A DNA stretch of 64,000 nt, taken from an uncultured Marinobacter sp. (GTDB lineage: Bacteria > Pseudomonadota > Gammaproteobacteria > Pseudomonadales > Oleiphilaceae). Location: assembly GCF_946886895.1 (NCBI RefSeq), contig NZ_CAMPJO010000014.1, forward strand, positions 1 through 64,000. Reading direction: 5' to 3'. Within the stretch, counting starts at the first letter, position 1, and every line of letters begins with the position of its first letter. The notes under the pieces are model-generated. The model saw nothing but the letters and a program-made list of their open reading frames with translations, was not told where the DNA came from and did not search any database. Of the stretch, positions 62,841 to 64,000 are shown in pieces. The translations under genes were made by a program, and so were the position numbers.

Positions 62841-63623
62841 ATGGACGTAGATTTTGTTGATCGGAAATCTCTATTGGCTCATTCCCTTGCAAAGTATGGG
62901 GAAAAATCATCGATGGGCTGGTCGCCAAGGCGTCGATTAGATTTTGGTTATACTTTAGCTGGTGACGTGTATGAGTGTTTTTTGGATAAACTGGTGACCA
63001 GCGACACTCGATGGGTCGACGTTGGTGGCGGCCGATCAATATTACCACATAATGCAAAACTTTCTCAGGAACTTGCAGAAAGATGTAGTTTATTAACCTC
63101 TGTTGATCCCAGTGATAATGTTTTTGATAACCCTTATTCTCATGAGAAAATCTGTTCCTTTTTTGAAGATCTCAAAACTGATCGAACCTTCAATTTAGCA
63201 ACTTTTCGGATGGTCGCGGAACATATTGAGAACCCAGATGCAATCGTAAATAAGCTCAGGGAGTGTGTTGAACCTAATGGCCTCGTTGTAATATACACAA
63301 TTAATAAGTTTTGTCCTGTTCCGATAATTACTCGTTTAACACCGTTTTCTTGGCACCATAAAATCAAAAAGATATTTTGGGGGGGAGAAGAGAGGGATAC
63401 ATTTCCAGTTGCTTATAAAATGAACTCAAGAAAGGATCTTGATGCTTTGTTTTTAGGAACTGGTGAGTACCAGTCAGTTATTTTTAAATATTTGGACGAT
63501 GTTTCAGTGACCATAGAGCATGATTTTCTTAACAGACTGGAAATGTTCGCTTGGAAGTTGATGAATAGTCTTGGGTTTAGTTATTTCGAAAATAATATAC
63601 TTGCGGTGTATAGAAAAAAATAA
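62841..63623 (+). CDS. SAM-dependent methyltransferase
   Basis: 260 aa. Class I methyltransferase. The SAM loop reads RWVDVGGGRSILPHN (near 53-67), followed by the acidic LLTSVDPSDNVFDNP (near 85) and the post-motif FNLATFRMVAEHIENPDAIVNKL, the usual motif IV with its helical follow-on. The C-terminal part is hydrophobic around 150-170 (VVIYTINKFCPVPIIT). The substrate is unknown; EPS or lipid-linked sugar methylation is possible by context. Same AT-rich composition as its neighbours. Convergent with the partial GT2 gene, directly abutting it. Confidence 0.85.
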   Translation: MDVDFVDRKSLLAHSLAKYGEKSSMGWSPRRRLDFGYTLAGDVYECFLDKLVTSDTRWVDVGGGRSILPHNAKLSQELAERCSLLTSVDPSDNVFDNPYSHEKICSFFEDLKTDRTFNLATFRMVAEHIENPDAIVNKLRECVEPNGLVVIYTINKFCPVPIITRLTPFSWHHKIKKIFWGGEERDTFPVAYKMNSRKDLDALFLGTGEYQSVIFKYLDDVSVTIEHDFLNRLEMFAWKLMNSLGFSYFENNILAVYRKK

Positions 63624-64000
63624 CTATTTTTTTGAGTTTTTTATAATTCGAAAAAGTGATTTCATTATACCTATAGATCTTGCTGTAACATAAATTATGT
63701 CTAGTAAATAAATTTTCATAAATGCCTCAATGTTTGAAGGTTTGGTTTTGGCGTAAATTAGTCTTTTTGCGGAGAATAATGCTGATATTCCAAAAAATAT
63801 CAAAATAGACAAAAAAGAAGATGAATAAGAATATAATGCTAGCATTGGTGTTAATGCCATGAAAAATAGTGCAGTAAGGCAAAGAATAAACGTAGGGTCT
63901 TTCAATGACGATTTAATATTTACGAGATAATTTTCGGAGTGCCAGATCTGCCTTCTAATGAAGGCGATAATTGTTTTTGCATTCCCGGAATGTTTTACGG
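63624..64000 (-). CDS. Family 2 glycosyltransferase, 3' part only
   Basis: The reading frame is open to the window end on the minus strand, so the 5' part is missing. The visible 125 residues begin VKHSGNAKTIIAFIRRQIWHSENYLVNIK, the end of the catalytic domain of GT2 transferases (H-x-G-x-x-K-T then an RRQxWH segment), and continue with two or three membrane helices and a basic end (SLFRIIKNSKK). A shorter ORF from a TTG at 63905 is only an internal part. Low GC like the neighbours. Confidence 0.75.
   Translation of the reverse strand, partial: VKHSGNAKTIIAFIRRQIWHSENYLVNIKSSLKDPTFILCLTALFFMALTPMLALYSYSSSFLSILIFFGISALFSAKRLIYAKTKPSNIEAFMKIYLLDIIYVTARSIGIMKSLFRIIKNSKK

Overview
The window is high-GC gammaproteobacterial chromosome. 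Its backbone order (nadA, bepA, tusA-like, perM-like, bcp, dapA, bamC, purC), the lipase and osmoregulated-glucan genes and the exosortase-type exopolysaccharide (EPS) locus fit a Marinobacter-like marine heterotroph. The genus is an inference; the class is well supported. No phage, insertion sequence or CRISPR array is visible.

Layout. 1-9.5 kb: end of a tRNA-Lys, then housekeeping genes for NAD synthesis, outer-membrane quality control, lysine/peptidoglycan precursors, BAM assembly and purines, a small outer-membrane protein, a UDP-sugar epimerase and tRNA-Val. 9.6-13.8 kb: an EamA exporter, a secreted lipase with an unusual membrane-anchored neighbour, and a YceI protein. 13.7-19.8 kb: a compact cluster of unknown product, made of a CDP-alcohol phosphatidyltransferase, a BchC-like dehydrogenase, a PTPS-like protein that has lost zinc and catalytic residues, a glycosyltransferase-methyltransferase fusion, a YbhN-like membrane protein and a stand-alone RibD-type reductase. 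It looks like a pathway joining a pterin- or pyrimidine-derived group to a sugar and perhaps a lipid. 19.9-28.4 kb: an HTH regulator, galU, a POTRA-less TpsB-like barrel, and an opgG-orf-opgH-opgD operon for periplasmic glucans, with a small ORF where the OpgH N-terminal domain would be expected.

28.4-37.7 kb: the methylcitrate (propionate) operon gntR-prpB-prpC-acnD-prpF-prpD. A toxin-antitoxin pair sits between prpF and prpD, flanked by an exact 73-bp direct repeat of the prpF 3' end, so prpF has been given a new C-terminus and a spare end lies downstream. Two families of palindromic repeats decorate the operon.

37.7-60.8 kb: a large EPS locus with most proteins of the exosortase-A (XrtA/PEP-CTERM) type: ATPase, deacetylases, priming sugar transferase, export lipoprotein, chain-length protein, a degenerate BY-kinase-like protein, outer-membrane barrel, FemAB-like proteins, glycosyltransferases, ligase, amidotransferase and flippase. 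No exosortase and no PEP-CTERM protein was found in the window. A PA14 lipoprotein and another glycosyltransferase follow.

60.9-64 kb: AT-rich DNA with a non-coding stretch, a secreted jelly-roll-like protein, a methyltransferase and the 3' end of a family 2 glycosyltransferase. Base composition suggests a recently acquired, variable end of the polysaccharide region.
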